A DNA stretch of 64,000 bases from FEN-1219 sp963817615 (GCA_963817615.1 CAWFPH010000002.1:2170001-2234000); one strand, 5' to 3'; shown: positions 25,140 to 35,610, numbered from the stretch's first letter. Notes: a model not told the origin generated them from the sequence alone. Program-made: numbers and translations.

Positions 25140-25394
25140 TCAGCCGTCGCTGTCTGGGGGCGGGTCGAATGGCACCGGTTCCGCCTGCTCGGTGCGCTTC
25201 AACAGGATCTCGACCTTTTGCTCGGCCTCGTGCAGCGCCGCCTGACACTGACGTGTCAGCTTCACGCCGCGCTCGAACTCCCGTAGCGCCTGCTCGAGCG
25301 GCAGCTCGCCGCTTTCGAGACGGGCGATGAGAGCCTCCAACTCCTCGAGCGATTTCTCGAGGCTTCCCAAACTCGGATCGGTCGGCGTGCTCAT
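25140..25394 (-). CDS. xseB: Exodeoxyribonuclease VII small subunit
   Basis: XseB forms the multi-copy arm of exonuclease VII, which degrades single-stranded DNA. The product has 84 residues. The helical hairpin SLEKSLEELEALIARLESGE, LPLEQALREFERGVKLTRQC and the EQKVEIL end are diagnostic. The start is set at the ATG at 25394 (MSTPTDPSLG); the longer frame to 25433 runs into the upstream control region. In many proteobacteria xseB precedes ispA-dxs; here it stands alone, convergent with the kinase gene and divergent from rubrerythrin. Confidence 0.92.
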   Translation of the reverse strand: MSTPTDPSLGSLEKSLEELEALIARLESGELPLEQALREFERGVKLTRQCQAALHEAEQKVEILLKRTEQAEPVPFDPPPDSDG

Positions 25395-25474
25395 GATGCC
25401 GAAGCGGCGCCCAATGTGAAGAGGGGCCGCCACCGTACACAGTCCGATCGCTTGCGGTCAAACTAGGCCCACGG

Positions 25475-25503
25475 TTGACGGTATCTCGACGCGGCGCTAG
25501 ATT
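25475..25503 (+). promoter_or_regulatory. Sigma-70 promoter for the rubrerythrin operon
   Basis: TTGACG at 25475-25480 and TAGATT at 25498-25503 are separated by exactly 17 bases, a near-consensus sigma-70 promoter. Transcription would start close to 25510, about 75 bases before the rubrerythrin ATG. The operator palindrome at 25512-25526 lies directly over the expected start of transcription. Confidence 0.75.
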
Positions 25504-25511
25504 ACCGTCCA

Positions 25512-25526
25512 TTAGACCAAGTCTAA
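25512..25526. promoter_or_regulatory. Palindromic operator at the rubrerythrin transcription start
   Basis: TTAGAC and GTCTAA are perfect inverted copies separated by CAA. The site covers about +1 to +15 of the predicted transcript, the classic place for a repressor. The shape (short dyad with GAC/GTC ends) is reminiscent of Rrf2/IscR-family or other redox-repressor sites, but the cognate regulator is not encoded in the window and the match is an inference. Confidence 0.6.
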
Positions 25527-25585
25527 ATGAGGTGGGCTAAAGTCCTGCCGCGTCCTTTTTTCGGCCCGCTTTTTTCGGAGGAACG

Positions 25586-26005
25586 ATGAAACTCAAAGGC
25601 ACCCAGACCGAGCAAAACCTGAAGGACGCCTTCGCCGGCGAATCCCAAGCGAATCGCCGCTATTTGTACTTCGCCGCGAAGGCCGATGTCGAAGGCTATA
25701 ACGACGTGGCGGCCGTGTTCCGTTCGACTGCAGAAGGCGAGACGGGGCACGCGCACGGGCATCTCGAGTACCTCGAGGCAGTAGGCGATCCCGCGACGGG
25801 TCTGCCGATCGGCGCGACCAACTGGAATCTCAAGGCCGCAATCGCGGGTGAGACGCACGAGTACAGCGACATGTATCCCGGCATGGCCAAAGCGGCCCGA
25901 ACGGAAGGTTTCGAGGAAATCGCAGATTGGTTCGAGACGCTCGCCAAAGCGGAGCGATCGCATGCGAACCGTTTTCAGAAGGCTCTCGACGCGCTGGACG
26001 AGTGA
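25586..26005 (+). CDS. Rubrerythrin-family diiron protein without rubredoxin domain
   Basis: The product has 139 residues and consists only of the ferritin-like four-helix bundle. Iron ligands are visible in AFAGESQANRRYLYFA, in EGETGHAHGHLEYLE and in AKAERSHANRF. The C-terminal rubredoxin Fe(Cys)4 domain of classical rubrerythrin is missing, so electrons must come from another protein. Such proteins reduce peroxide. A strong GGAGGAACG ribosome site precedes the ATG. It is the first gene after the operator-controlled promoter and is followed by an Fe-S oxidoreductase and a DUF3501 gene, a set that recurs together in proteobacteria; the Fe-S protein is the natural candidate electron partner (inference). 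Confidence 0.93.
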   Translation: MKLKGTQTEQNLKDAFAGESQANRRYLYFAAKADVEGYNDVAAVFRSTAEGETGHAHGHLEYLEAVGDPATGLPIGATNWNLKAAIAGETHEYSDMYPGMAKAARTEGFEEIADWFETLAKAERSHANRFQKALDALDE

Positions 26006-26021
26006 GCCGCGCGCTGATGCA

Positions 26022-26051
26022 CCGCTCGAGGCGGCCTAGCCGCCCGAGCGG
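26022..26051. terminator. Strong hairpin between rubrerythrin and the Fe-S oxidoreductase gene
   Basis: CCGCTCG pairs with CGAGCGG, and inside this GGCGGC pairs with GCCGCC around a CTA loop with one bulged A. The 13 GC-rich base pairs make a very stable stem. No T run follows, so full termination is doubtful. Partial attenuation or mRNA stabilisation, making more rubrerythrin than downstream protein, fits the position. Confidence 0.5.
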
Positions 26052-26075
26052 TTCGCGTCACCGAGATCGACCTAT

Positions 26076-27419
26076 ATGAACGATCGCACCGGGACTCGCC
26101 GCGAAGGTAGCCTCGAGGCGCCGACTCGGCATCCCGTCGAGTGGCGCGGCCCGCAATTCACGGATGCCGCGGCGCTCGATGCGGAGCTCGCCCGCGTCTT
26201 CGACATTTGTCACGGCTGTCGGCGGTGCTTCAGCCTCTGCCAATCGTTTCCGACGTTGTTCGATGCGGTCGATGCCACCGATAGCGGAGAGCTGCACGAC
26301 GTTCCCAAGAAGGCTTACTGGCAGGTCGTCGAGCACTGCTATCTCTGCGACATGTGCTACATGACGAAATGTCCGTACGTGCCGCCGCACGAGTGGAATG
26401 TCGATTTTCCGCACTTGATGTTGCGTGCCAAAGTTGCCCGCTTCAAGGACGGCAAAGCCTCGGCGCGCGACAAATTCCTGAGTGCCACCGACGCGGTCGG
26501 CAACCTGGCCGGCATCCCCGTCGTTGCCCAGGCGGTCAACGCGGTGAACGGCTCGAAACTGGGGCGCAAGGTGCTGGAGAGCACGCTCGGCGTGCACCAC
26601 GATGCACCGTTGCCGGTCTATCACTCGCGCAGCGCACGGAAGCGATTGAAGAGTCGAATAGGGAAGGTGGCCGAGGCGAATCCCGCGGGGGAAACGACAG
26701 GGCGAGTGGTCCTGTTCGCGACATGCTACGGCAACCGTAACGAGCCGACGCTCGTCGAGGATCTCGTCGCGGTGTTCGAGCACAACGAGATCGCCGTCGC
26801 TCTGCCGATGCAGGAGCGCTGTTGCGGAATGCCGAAGCTCGAGCTCGGCGACCTCGAGGCCGTCGATCGCTTGATGCGCACGAATATCGCGGAGCTCGAC
26901 CGCTGGGTGCGCGAAGGCTACGACCTGACTGCGGTGATTCCCTCGTGTGTGTTGATGTTCAAGCAGGAGTTGCCGCTGCTGTACCCCGAAGATCCCCGCG
27001 TACGGCGCGTCGCCGACGCCTTCTACGATCCGTTCGAATATCTGATGCTGCGCCACCGCGACGGCAAGCTGAAAACGGACTTCTCAGCGCAGCTCGGTGC
27101 AATCAGTTACCAAGTGCCGTGCCACCTTCGTGTTCAAAACATGGGTCTCAAGACCAAAGAGGTTCTGGAGCTGGTTCCGAATACCGACGTCAAGGCGATC
27201 GAGCGCTGCTCGGGTCACGACGGCACCTACGCGGTGAAGACGGAGTACCGGGAGTCCTCGCGAAAGATCGCTCGCCCGGTCGCCCGCCAAGTCGACGAGG
27301 GCAACGCGCAGCATTTCACCAGCGACTGTCCGATGGCGGCAGCGCAGATCGCTTCGGTGGCGAAGCATGCCGAGCCTACACATCCGATCCAGTTGCTGCG
27401 CCGCGCGTACGGCATCTGA
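26076..27419 (+). CDS. Heterodisulfide reductase-related Fe-S oxidoreductase (GlpC/HdrD-like)
   Basis: The gene encodes 447 residues. Two cysteine clusters for 4Fe-4S centres lie near the N-terminus: CHGCRRCFSLC and CYLCDMCYMTKCP. Two CCG-type domains follow, with ERCCGMPKLE and ERCSGHDGTY, ending with SDCPMAAAQI. This is the layout of GlpC/HdrD-type electron-transfer proteins, but no flavin or catalytic dehydrogenase subunit is encoded beside it. It lies between rubrerythrin and a DUF3501 gene. It probably carries electrons to the rubrerythrin; this is inference from context. It starts 70 bp after rubrerythrin, past a strong hairpin. Confidence 0.88.
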   Translation: MNDRTGTRREGSLEAPTRHPVEWRGPQFTDAAALDAELARVFDICHGCRRCFSLCQSFPTLFDAVDATDSGELHDVPKKAYWQVVEHCYLCDMCYMTKCPYVPPHEWNVDFPHLMLRAKVARFKDGKASARDKFLSATDAVGNLAGIPVVAQAVNAVNGSKLGRKVLESTLGVHHDAPLPVYHSRSARKRLKSRIGKVAEANPAGETTGRVVLFATCYGNRNEPTLVEDLVAVFEHNEIAVALPMQERCCGMPKLELGDLEAVDRLMRTNIAELDRWVREGYDLTAVIPSCVLMFKQELPLLYPEDPRVRRVADAFYDPFEYLMLRHRDGKLKTDFSAQLGAISYQVPCHLRVQNMGLKTKEVLELVPNTDVKAIERCSGHDGTYAVKTEYRESSRKIARPVARQVDEGNAQHFTSDCPMAAAQIASVAKHAEPTHPIQLLRRAYGI

Positions 27420-27447
27420 GCAGGTCGGCTCGAGGAGGGCGGTGCGA

Positions 27448-28029
27448 ATGAAGAAGCTCGAAGTTGCCGACCTGTTTTCGCTCGAGGAGTACCACCGGCG
27501 ACGGGCCGCCTTTCGCGCTCAGGTTCTCGCGCACAAGCGCGATCGGCAGGCTGCCATTGGACCGAACGTTACGTTGTATTTCGAAGATCGGCTCACGATG
27601 CAGTATCAGGTACAGGAGATGCTGCGCGTCGAGCGAATCTTCGAGTCGGAGGCGATTCAGGAGGAGCTCGATTCCTACAATCCTCTGATCCCGGACGGCG
27701 CCAACCTCAAGGCGACGATGATGCTCGAGTATCCCGACGTCACGGAACGGCGGGAAGCGCTGCAGCGGCTCGCTGGAATCGAGCATGCGGCATATCTCGA
27801 GGTGGACGATCTCGGTCGCATCGCCGCGCATGCCGATGAGGATCTCCCGCGCAGCGACGACGACAAGACATCCGCCGTGCACTTTCTGCGCTTCGAGCTC
27901 GACGCCGCCATGAGCGCGGCGCTGAAGGGCGGCGCGGCACTCGCGCTGGGAGTCGATCACCCGCACTACCGCTACACGCTGAACGCACCCGCGGCGCTCG
28001 TCGCGGCGTTGGCCGCGGACCTCGACTGA
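27448..28029 (+). CDS. DUF3501 family protein
   Basis: The gene encodes 193 residues from the ATG at 27448, which follows a GAGGAGG ribosome site; the frame extends upstream into the previous gene. Family blocks are KLEVADLFSLEEYHRRRAAF, VTLYFEDRLTMQYQVQEMLR and YNPLIPDGANLKATMMLEYP. The C-terminal half contains VHFLRFEL and a His-rich DHPHYRYT. There is no signal peptide or membrane helix. DUF3501 has no known biochemical role and is usually found with rubrerythrin and the Fe-S oxidoreductase, as here. Confidence 0.88.
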   Translation: MKKLEVADLFSLEEYHRRRAAFRAQVLAHKRDRQAAIGPNVTLYFEDRLTMQYQVQEMLRVERIFESEAIQEELDSYNPLIPDGANLKATMMLEYPDVTERREALQRLAGIEHAAYLEVDDLGRIAAHADEDLPRSDDDKTSAVHFLRFELDAAMSAALKGGAALALGVDHPHYRYTLNAPAALVAALAADLD

Positions 28030-28043
28030 GGTACACGCGCGCT

Positions 28044-28073
28044 TTACTTGCACGCGGTCGAACGCGCTACAAT
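28044..28073 (+). promoter_or_regulatory. Probable promoter for parE
   Basis: TTACTT (28044-28049) and TACAAT (28068-28073) are separated by 18 bases in the gap between DUF3501 and parE. The -10 box is good and the -35 is partial. The leader to the parE ATG at 28129 would be about 50 bases. Confidence 0.5.
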
Positions 28074-28128
28074 CGCGCCGGCTTCGCAGCAACTCGGTCA
28101 GCGGCCGACCGAGCGCGGTGCCGAATCG

Positions 28129-30021
<1,893 letters not shown>

Positions 30022-30184
30022 CGGGCCGTCGATGCAGCGGCTCGGTCTGCCGCCACGGGTGTGGTGGCGCTCTTATGGAGATCCTCGAAGTCGCCGGCGC
30101 CTGCGGACGGGCCTCGGGCGCTTCGACGGACTCGCTCAATAGCGCCGCAGCATGGCGCATCGTTCAGGGGAACGAGGTAAACGA

Positions 30185-32416
30185 ATGAGAGACCAAGAGC
30201 TCAACTTCGACGGCATCGAGCGAGTGCCGCTCGCCGTGTTCACCGAGAAGGCGTACCTCGACTACTCGATGTACGTCATTCTCGACCGCGCTCTGCCGCA
30301 CCTAGGCGACGGACTGAAGCCGGTGCAACGGCGCATCGTTTACGCCATGAGCGAGCTCGGCTTGTCTGCGGCGTCGAAGCCGAAGAAGGCGGCGCGCACC
30401 GTCGGCGACGTGATCGGTAAGTTCCATCCGCACGGCGAGATCGCTTGCTACGAGGCCATGGTGCACATGGCGCAATCCTTCAGCCTGCGGTATCCGATCG
30501 TCGACGGGCAGGGCAATTGGGGCTCGCAAGACGATGCCAAGTCCTTCGCCGCAATGCGGTATACCGAGGCACGACTTACTCGTTATGCACACGTGCTGTT
30601 GGAGGAGCTCGAGCAAGGCACGGTCGATTGGACGCAGAACTTCGACGGAACTCTCAACGAGCCGTCGCTATTGCCGGCGCAGCTACCGAACCTGCTGCTG
30701 AATGGGACGAGCGGGATCGCGGTCGGGATGTCGACCGACGTGCCGCCGCACAACCTGCGCGAGGTGAGTGCGGCGCTGATCAGGCTTCTCGACGAGCCCG
30801 ATGCGACGCTTGGCGATTTGATGAAGCACATCAAAGGTCCGGACTTTCCGACCGGGGGGGAAATCGTTTCGAGCCGTGCGGATCTGCTGCAGATCTACAA
30901 GACGGGCGGCGGAACGCTGCGACTTCGCGCGCGCTATCAGATCGAAGATGGCGAGATCGTGATCTACGAGCTGCCGTTCCAGACATCCGGGGCAAAGGTG
31001 CTGGAGCAGATCGCCGGGCAGATGACGGCCAAAAAGCTGCCCATGATGGAAGACCTGCGCGATGAGTCGGATCACGAGAATCCGACAAGGCTCGTGCTGA
31101 GCGCGAAGAGCGGCAAGCTCGACCTCGATGCGTTGATGAATCACCTGTTTGCGACGACCGATCTCGAGCGGACGATACGCGTGAATATCAACGTGATAGG
31201 CCGGGATGGCCGGCCGGCGGTGTTCGCGCTCAAACCGCTTCTCCAGGAGTGGCTGGAGTTTCGGACGGCCACCGTGAAGCGCAGGCTTTCTCATCGCCTC
31301 GAGCGAGTCACGAAGCGGCTCCACGTTCTCGACGCCTTGCTCGTCGCGTACCTCAACATCGATGTCGTGATCAAAATCATTCGTACAGAGGACGAGCCGA
31401 AGCCGGTATTGATGAAGCGTTTCAAGCTGAGCGACGTGCAGGCCGAAGCGATCCTGGATCTCAGGCTGCGGCACTTGGCGAGACTGGAGGAGATGCAGAT
31501 ACGCGGCGAGCAGAAGGAGCTCGCAGGGGAGCGTGCGGACCTCGAGGCGACGCTCAAATCGAAGGCGAAGCTCACGAAGCTCATCAAGGCTGAGATCACG
31601 GCGCTCGCCGATAAACACGGCGACAAGCGTCGGACCGGGATCGTGGAGCGCGAGGCCGCGCAAGCCATCGCCGAGTCCGAGCTCGTGACGAGCGAGCCGG
31701 TGACCGTCGTACTCTCCGAAAGAGGGTGGGCGCGCTCCGCGAAGGGTCATGAGATCGATGTCGTCGGATTGTCGTATCGGGCCGGCGATCAATTTCTTGC
31801 GGCGGCTCGCGGGCGGAGCAACCAGCTGGCCGTCTTCATCGACAGCACGGGCCGAGCCTACAGCGTCGGCGCGCACACGCTACCGTCGGCGCGCGGCCAG
31901 GGAGAGCCGCTCTCGGGGTATTTCAATCCGCCGGACGGTGCGAGCTTTCGCGCCGTGATGACCGGCGCGCCGGAGGATCGCTGGGTCGTCGCTTCGTCGG
32001 CGGGCTACGGATTCGTGGTCAAGCTCGAGGAGCTCTACTCTCGCAACAAAGCGGGGAAGGTTGCGTTGCGTGTCCCGTCGGGAGCCACGGTCGTGCCGGC
32101 CGCTGCGGTCGGCGAGCACGGCAGCCAGCTGGCGGCGGCTTCGAGCGACGGGCGATTGCTGGTGTTTCCGCTCGAAGAGCTGCCGGAGCTCGCTCGCGGT
32201 AAGGGCAACAAGATCCTCGCGGTACCGAGTAAGGACGGGGTGATGCTCGTGGCCGTATGCGTGCTGAGCGCAGAGCAATCGTTGCGCGTCGACTCGGGCC
32301 AGCGTCACATGACGATCAAGCCGGGCGATCTCGAGCACTATGCCGGCGCACGCGGGCGCCGGGGCATGGCGTTGCCGCGCGGTTGGCGCACCGTGGATCG
32401 CTTGAGCGCCGAGTAG
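30185..32416 (+). CDS. parC: DNA topoisomerase IV subunit A
   Basis: ParC is the DNA-cleaving subunit of topoisomerase IV. The product has 743 residues, with the active-site tyrosine in AMRYTEARLT and a C-terminal beta-pinwheel from about 490. The start at 30185 (MRDQELNFDGIERVPLAVF) follows a GAGGT ribosome site. In the quinolone-resistance region the protein reads HPHGEIACYEAM, where E. coli has HPHGDSACYEAM. Ile86 and Glu85 therefore stand at the equivalents of Ser80 and Asp79. The pinwheel contains the GRLLVFPLEELPEL and GKGNKILAVPSK repeats. It is preceded by parE with no gene between. Confidence 0.95.
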   Translation: MRDQELNFDGIERVPLAVFTEKAYLDYSMYVILDRALPHLGDGLKPVQRRIVYAMSELGLSAASKPKKAARTVGDVIGKFHPHGEIACYEAMVHMAQSFSLRYPIVDGQGNWGSQDDAKSFAAMRYTEARLTRYAHVLLEELEQGTVDWTQNFDGTLNEPSLLPAQLPNLLLNGTSGIAVGMSTDVPPHNLREVSAALIRLLDEPDATLGDLMKHIKGPDFPTGGEIVSSRADLLQIYKTGGGTLRLRARYQIEDGEIVIYELPFQTSGAKVLEQIAGQMTAKKLPMMEDLRDESDHENPTRLVLSAKSGKLDLDALMNHLFATTDLERTIRVNINVIGRDGRPAVFALKPLLQEWLEFRTATVKRRLSHRLERVTKRLHVLDALLVAYLNIDVVIKIIRTEDEPKPVLMKRFKLSDVQAEAILDLRLRHLARLEEMQIRGEQKELAGERADLEATLKSKAKLTKLIKAEITALADKHGDKRRTGIVEREAAQAIAESELVTSEPVTVVLSERGWARSAKGHEIDVVGLSYRAGDQFLAAARGRSNQLAVFIDSTGRAYSVGAHTLPSARGQGEPLSGYFNPPDGASFRAVMTGAPEDRWVVASSAGYGFVVKLEELYSRNKAGKVALRVPSGATVVPAAAVGEHGSQLAAASSDGRLLVFPLEELPELARGKGNKILAVPSKDGVMLVAVCVLSAEQSLRVDSGQRHMTIKPGDLEHYAGARGRRGMALPRGWRTVDRLSAE

Positions 32417-32463
32417 TCTCGACTCGGGCGAAAGGGGTTTCGGGCTCCGCGGCGCCGCTACCG

Positions 32464-34530
32464 CTATCGCGGTGCGTTTCCCTCGGACAGCACGACCTCC
32501 GGCTCGTGCAAGTAGTGGCCTTGCATGTAGCCCGCGCCGAGCTGGAACAGCACGGCCATCGTGTTCGCGTCCTCCACGCGCTCGGCGATCGTCGCGATAT
32601 CGCGCTTGCTTGCCGAAGCGATGAAGCTCCGTACCCGATCCTGCAAGGCGCTGTCCATCGAGAGGGTCTGCATCAGGGAGCCGTCGATCTTCAGGAACTG
32701 CATCGGCATGGCTGCGAGCACACGCGCCGAGTCGCGGCCGATCCCAAAATGCTCGATAGCGAAGAGATGGCCGCGACCGTGTAGCTCGTCAGCTAGCGCT
32801 TTCGTTTGCGTCAGATATTGAGTCGCGTCTTCCTCGCTCACTTGGAAGCAGATCTTCGCCGGCTCCACACCGCTGCTATCGACGGCCTTCCCGAGCCAGT
32901 CCGTTAGGGTCTTGTCGATCAGAGACTCGCTCGAGAGTTTCACGAAGACGCAGTCCAGTGAATGGCGTGCACAGTGCGCAAGGCTCGCGCCGATGACCCA
33001 ACGGTCGATTGCGCGCAGCATCCGATTGCGGCCGGCTGCGGGCATGAAGTCGGAAGCAGCGACTTCCTCGCCTTGGACGTCGACCATCCGGATCACCGTG
33101 TCGAACATGATCTTCTGAGGGCCGCTGAGGCTCGCGATCGGCAGATGTGCAAGACGGAAGCGATTCTCCATCAGCGCCGTCTTGATCTGCTGAATCCAGA
33201 TTTCGTCGAAACGCTGCACCCTCGTGCTTTGGTCGAGGGTTTCCTCGAGCACGACCCGGTTGCCGCCTTGCGCGCGGCCGCGCTCGTTCGCGCGCTTAGC
33301 GCCGGCAATGAGCGCTTCCAGCCGATCCGTGCCGGGGCCGACTTGGGCGAGGCCGATCGTGCAGGTGATCGACAAGGTGTTGTGGGCCGCTTCGAAAATT
33401 CGTTCGGCCATACGGGCGACGACGTTTTGGGCCCACGCTTCTGCGTCGCGCGCGGTGCCGCGCTCGAGAAGTATGGTGAACACGGTCCCGCCGAAGCGAC
33501 CGTACAGATCGTTCGGCTGTGCGAGCGATTGGACGAGCTCCGCGAGCTGCACCAGCACCTCCTCGCTGGACACAGGTCCGATCTGATCCTCCACGGCGCC
33601 GAACTTGTCAGGTCGAATGTACGCAAGCACGCGTACGCCGGAGCGGCCGCTCCCGTCCAGTTTGTCGGTCAAGAGCTCGAGAAACCGCCGTCGATTGAAG
33701 AAGCCCGTGGCTGAATCCAGGTGGACGGCTTGCTCGATGAGGTCTTCGGGCTCGCTCGCCGGCGGGCTCGGCCGGGGCACGCTGAGCTTGATCGCCGGTT
33801 CACCGTCGAAGGTGGCTCGTTCCAGCAGCAGCTCGAGCGTCAAGGCCCGACCGTCGGACGCTCGAGCGGCGACTTTGAGGGGGCCCGAGTGCCACTGACC
33901 TTTCGCGCAGGCCACTAAAGCGCCTTTCAGTGCCGCATGGCTCGTCTGCTCGAACGAATCCATCAACGGGCCGAGCAGCGCATCCGGGCGCTCGTGACCG
34001 AATAGCTCGGCCCACGCTTGATTGGCGTCGACGAGGATGCCTTCCTGGACCTGTGCGATCGCGTCGACCGACCCGGCCATGAATGCCTTCAATTGCTTCT
34101 TGTACTGACTGGCCGAGGCGAGCGTGTCGTTCAGGGCTCGTTCGAGACGGAATGCACGCAGCTCCCGCTCCGCCACGCTGCGCAATCGCTCGGTTTGTCC
34201 CATCGAGACGAGGTCTTGCGCGCCCGCCAGCAACGCGTCCGCGATATCGGTCTCCTCGGCCGATTGGGCGACTACGATCAGCGGCACCATCCGCGCCGCC
34301 TGCTGCCGAATCTTGGCGACGTCGCGTATCGCGACGGCCAGGCTGTCCGGAAAGAAGCACAGAAGCTGCGCTTCGCAGCGGTCCAGCGCATCCGCGAGCT
34401 GGTCGATCTTCGCTACCCAGTGGCAACGAACAGGATGACCGCCGTCGCGAAGCGAGCGATTGATCAGCTCGACGTCGTCCTCGCGACCGCTCAAGACGAT
34501 CAACGGCACGGCCGCTTGGGCTTGGACCAT
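32464..34530 (-). CDS. fimX: FimX-like c-di-GMP effector (degenerate REC-PAS-GGDEF-EAL)
   Basis: The 688-residue product closely matches the length of P. aeruginosa FimX. Domains in order are a receiver-like fold lacking the phosphoacceptor Asp (about 8-125), PAS (about 140-250), GGDEF (about 265-430) and EAL (about 440-680). Both catalytic motifs are degenerate: the GGDEF site reads RFGGTVF and the EAL position reads LAHLPI. This is the FimX pattern, in which a non-catalytic EAL domain senses c-di-GMP to control type IV pilus assembly and twitching. The EAL C-terminus keeps QFLKIDGSLMQTL and GYMQGHYLHEPE. No pil genes flank it; the FimX name rests on architecture and length. Confidence 0.75.
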   Translation of the reverse strand: MVQAQAAVPLIVLSGREDDVELINRSLRDGGHPVRCHWVAKIDQLADALDRCEAQLLCFFPDSLAVAIRDVAKIRQQAARMVPLIVVAQSAEETDIADALLAGAQDLVSMGQTERLRSVAERELRAFRLERALNDTLASASQYKKQLKAFMAGSVDAIAQVQEGILVDANQAWAELFGHERPDALLGPLMDSFEQTSHAALKGALVACAKGQWHSGPLKVAARASDGRALTLELLLERATFDGEPAIKLSVPRPSPPASEPEDLIEQAVHLDSATGFFNRRRFLELLTDKLDGSGRSGVRVLAYIRPDKFGAVEDQIGPVSSEEVLVQLAELVQSLAQPNDLYGRFGGTVFTILLERGTARDAEAWAQNVVARMAERIFEAAHNTLSITCTIGLAQVGPGTDRLEALIAGAKRANERGRAQGGNRVVLEETLDQSTRVQRFDEIWIQQIKTALMENRFRLAHLPIASLSGPQKIMFDTVIRMVDVQGEEVAASDFMPAAGRNRMLRAIDRWVIGASLAHCARHSLDCVFVKLSSESLIDKTLTDWLGKAVDSSGVEPAKICFQVSEEDATQYLTQTKALADELHGRGHLFAIEHFGIGRDSARVLAAMPMQFLKIDGSLMQTLSMDSALQDRVRSFIASASKRDIATIAERVEDANTMAVLFQLGAGYMQGHYLHEPEVVLSEGNAPR

Positions 34531-34620
34531 TCGAAGTCACGAATTCTCGGTGGGGCGCGGCAGTGTAACGCGCCGTCGCTCGACGTCGGACGGACGCGAG
34601 TCACAGTCGCGCAGCTGCGC

Positions 34621-35610
34621 TCAGCCGATAGGGGTTTTACTTAACTCCCCCGGGAGCTCCTGGACGAGCCGGGGAACGAGGTATCCGGGAAGGCGTGCTC
34701 GCAACCTAGAGACGAGCTCGCGGCCGGTTCGCTCGTCGACTTCGAAATGCGCGGCACCCGCGACTCGGTCGAGCAGGTGCAGGTAATAGGGCAGCACTCC
34801 ACACTCGAACAGCCGCTCGCTGAGAGCCGCGAGCACATCGACGTCGTCGTTGACGCCGCGCAACAGAACGGCCTGGTTCAGCAGAGCGGCGGTATGCGCA
34901 CGCAGAGCTGCGAGCGCCGCGGCGACGCCGGAGTCGAGCTCGTTGGCGTGGTTGCAGTGAATGACTGCGACCACCTTCAACCGAGTGCGGGCGAGGACGC
35001 CCAGCAGTGCACGATCGATCCGTTCGGGGATCGCGATCGGGAAACGCGTATGGATGCGCAACGTCTCGATCGGCAGTTCCTCGAGCCCGACTACGAGTCG
35101 CTCGAAACGCCGCGTGCTGAGGCTCAGCGGGTCGCCGCCGCTCAGGATCACTTCGCGAATGTCGGTCCGGCCACGCAGCGCGGCGAGCGCTGCGCCCCAA
35201 TCCGAGCGCGCGGCCAGTTGCTCGGAGTATGGAAACGAGCGGCGGAAGCAATACCGGCAATGTAGGGGACAGGTGCCGCTCGCAATCAGCAGTACCCGAC
35301 CGGGGTATTTTTGCAGCACGCCGTTCGAGGCGAGACCTTGCTCGCGCACCGGATCCGCGTCGAACCCGGCGGCGCGCTCGCCCTCCTCGCGGCGGGGTAG
35401 CACCTGCAGGAGTAGAGGATCGGCCAAGTCCCCCTTGCGTACTCGCGACAGAAAGCTCCGCGGTGCCAGCAGCGGAAAGTCGCTGTCCGCGATCGCTCCA
35501 AGCGCCGCAAGCGGCAGATCGAGCAACGTCGCGATCTCGCCGATGTCGCGGACGGCATTGCGCACCGCCGCCTGCCAAGGCTCGGTCGACGCGGTCGGAA
35601 CGGGAATCAT
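34621..35610 (-). CDS. epmB: EF-P beta-lysylation protein EpmB (lysine 2,3-aminomutase family)
   Basis: EpmB converts alpha-lysine to (R)-beta-lysine, which EpmA attaches to EF-P. It is a radical-SAM, PLP-dependent enzyme. The 329-residue product has the cluster motif CPLHCRYCFRR, the VILSGGDPLSLS block and a C-terminal lysine-aminomutase fold with LLNQAVLLRGVNDD. The length is that of EpmB rather than the longer clostridial aminomutases. It is divergent from efp with 158 bp between the starts, and epmA lies on the other side of efp. Confidence 0.94.
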   Translation of the reverse strand: MIPVPTASTEPWQAAVRNAVRDIGEIATLLDLPLAALGAIADSDFPLLAPRSFLSRVRKGDLADPLLLQVLPRREEGERAAGFDADPVREQGLASNGVLQKYPGRVLLIASGTCPLHCRYCFRRSFPYSEQLAARSDWGAALAALRGRTDIREVILSGGDPLSLSTRRFERLVVGLEELPIETLRIHTRFPIAIPERIDRALLGVLARTRLKVVAVIHCNHANELDSGVAAALAALRAHTAALLNQAVLLRGVNDDVDVLAALSERLFECGVLPYYLHLLDRVAGAAHFEVDERTGRELVSRLRARLPGYLVPRLVQELPGELSKTPIG

